From positions 1 to 5,337 of the forward strand of contig CAZASM010000045.1 in the NCBI GenBank assembly GCA_964487895.1: DNA of 5,337 bases. Direction: 5' to 3'. The translations under genes were made by a program, and so were the position numbers. The DNA comes from CAYYYA01 sp964487895. GTDB lineage: Bacteria > Patescibacteriota > Patescibacteriia > UBA1558 > 2-01-FULL-52-15. The notes beneath the pieces are model-generated. The model was not told where the DNA came from and made no database searches. It worked only from the letters and a program-made list of their open reading frames with translations. Shown in pieces: positions 4,803 to 5,337 of this stretch (the stretch's first letter is position 1; every line of letters starts with the position of its first letter).

Positions 4803-5337
4803 ATGACCAAACCATTAATAGTAGCTAATTGGAAAATGAATTTGTTGCCAGCAGAAGCTAAAATTTTAGCTAGTGGTTTACAAAAGAAAATTACTACTGC
4901 CCTGACGAATAATTTGGAAATAATTTTGTGCCCAAGTTTTGATTCGCTCTATCCAGTGGCTGAGAGTTTGAAAGTTAGCGCCCTTGTTTTGGGAGCTCAA
5001 GATGTTTTTTGGCAACAGCATGGGGCATTCACTGGAGAAGTTTCGGCGCCGAGCTTGAAACAGTTGGGCTGTCAATATGTGATTGTGGGACACTCCGAAC
5101 GACGTAAAAATCTAGGTGAAGATAATGAAATGATTAATCGTAAAGTTCACGCTGCTTTTGATGCTGGTTTGACGCCGATACTCTGTGTCGGTGAGGCAAT
5201 TGAAGAGAGGAGAGAACAACATCAAGATCTAGCTGTCATGACGCAGGTGGTTGAGGGTTTAAATGGTTTAACCTTAGAAGCCGATGAGCAGCTTATTATC
5301 GCTTATGAACCAGTGTGGGTCATAGGTACTGGCCAAG
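4803..5337 (+). CDS. tpiA: Triosephosphate isomerase, 5' part (cut by window end)
   Basis: This glycolytic enzyme interconverts dihydroxyacetone phosphate and glyceraldehyde 3-phosphate in the cytoplasm. The first 178 residues are visible of about 250 expected; the frame is open to the last base, so the gene is cut by the window and shows no sign of being broken. The catalytic residues are all seen: Lys11 in ANWKMN (8-13), His97 in IVGHSERR (94-101), and Glu169 in AYEPVWVIGTGQ (167-178), the start of the phosphate-gripping loop 6. The ILCVGE strand (126-131) is also typical. Loop 6 reads PVWVIGTG, where PVWAIGTG is more common. The ATG at 4803 gives the standard N-terminus and has an AGG at a suitable distance. 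The gene follows the carboxypeptidase gene by 39 bp on the same strand and may share its transcript, although its function is unrelated. Confidence 0.96.
   Translation, partial: MTKPLIVANWKMNLLPAEAKILASGLQKKITTALTNNLEIILCPSFDSLYPVAESLKVSALVLGAQDVFWQQHGAFTGEVSAPSLKQLGCQYVIVGHSERRKNLGEDNEMINRKVHAAFDAGLTPILCVGEAIEERREQHQDLAVMTQVVEGLNGLTLEADEQLIIAYEPVWVIGTGQ

Noticed and set aside
4878..5093. Minus-strand open frame of 71 codons
   Set aside because: Antisense to conserved tpiA sequence.

Overview
The window is a densely packed stretch of bacterial chromosome with every gene on the + strand. It holds eight genes; the last runs off the 3' edge. The organism is most likely a member of the Patescibacteria (Candidate Phyla Radiation). 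This is inferred from three things: a DUF5671-type membrane protein and a small pilin-like anchored protein of a kind I associate with that group, compact housekeeping genes (for example a ScpA of 233 aa and a D-Ala-D-Ala carboxypeptidase without a C-terminal domain), and base composition of roughly 40% GC by eye. TGA is used as a normal stop in two tight gene junctions, so the TGA=Gly code of Gracilibacteria/Absconditabacteria does not apply. No species can be named.

Layout: (1) 34-675, a YbaK/ProX-type aminoacyl-tRNA deacylase domain with a long Lys/Arg-rich tail, inside which lies a GC-rich palindromic element of 39 bp (568-606). (2) A short intergenic stretch made almost entirely of an 8-bp tandem repeat (685-716). 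(3) 718-1374, a four-helix DUF5671 membrane protein, overlapping by 20 bp (4) 1355-1837, a single-pass pilin-like protein. (5) 1845-2546 scpA and (6) 2576-3145 scpB, separated by a short 7-bp tandem repeat that runs into the scpB start codon. (7) 3142-3822, an RluB-type 23S rRNA pseudouridine synthase, and (8) 3819-4763, a D-alanyl-D-alanine carboxypeptidase, each starting in an ATGA overlap with the gene before. (9) 4803-5337, the 5' part of tpiA, triosephosphate isomerase, cut by the window edge.

The core scpA-scpB-rluB-dac is a chromosome segregation, ribosome modification and cell wall cluster. A similar neighbourhood (scpA, scpB, dacB, rluB) is known in Bacillus subtilis. The tight overlaps suggest a polycistronic transcript with translational coupling at least from scpB to dac. 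I see no intrinsic terminator, tRNA, rRNA, CRISPR array or insertion sequence, and no gap longer than about 45 bp between genes.

Most of the window is ordinary housekeeping DNA. The points worth a second look are small-scale: the in-frame palindromic element in the lysine-rich tail, the short tandem repeats that end at start codons (two clear, one weak), and the uncharacterised DUF5671/pilin-like membrane pair. I found no clear new multi-gene system.
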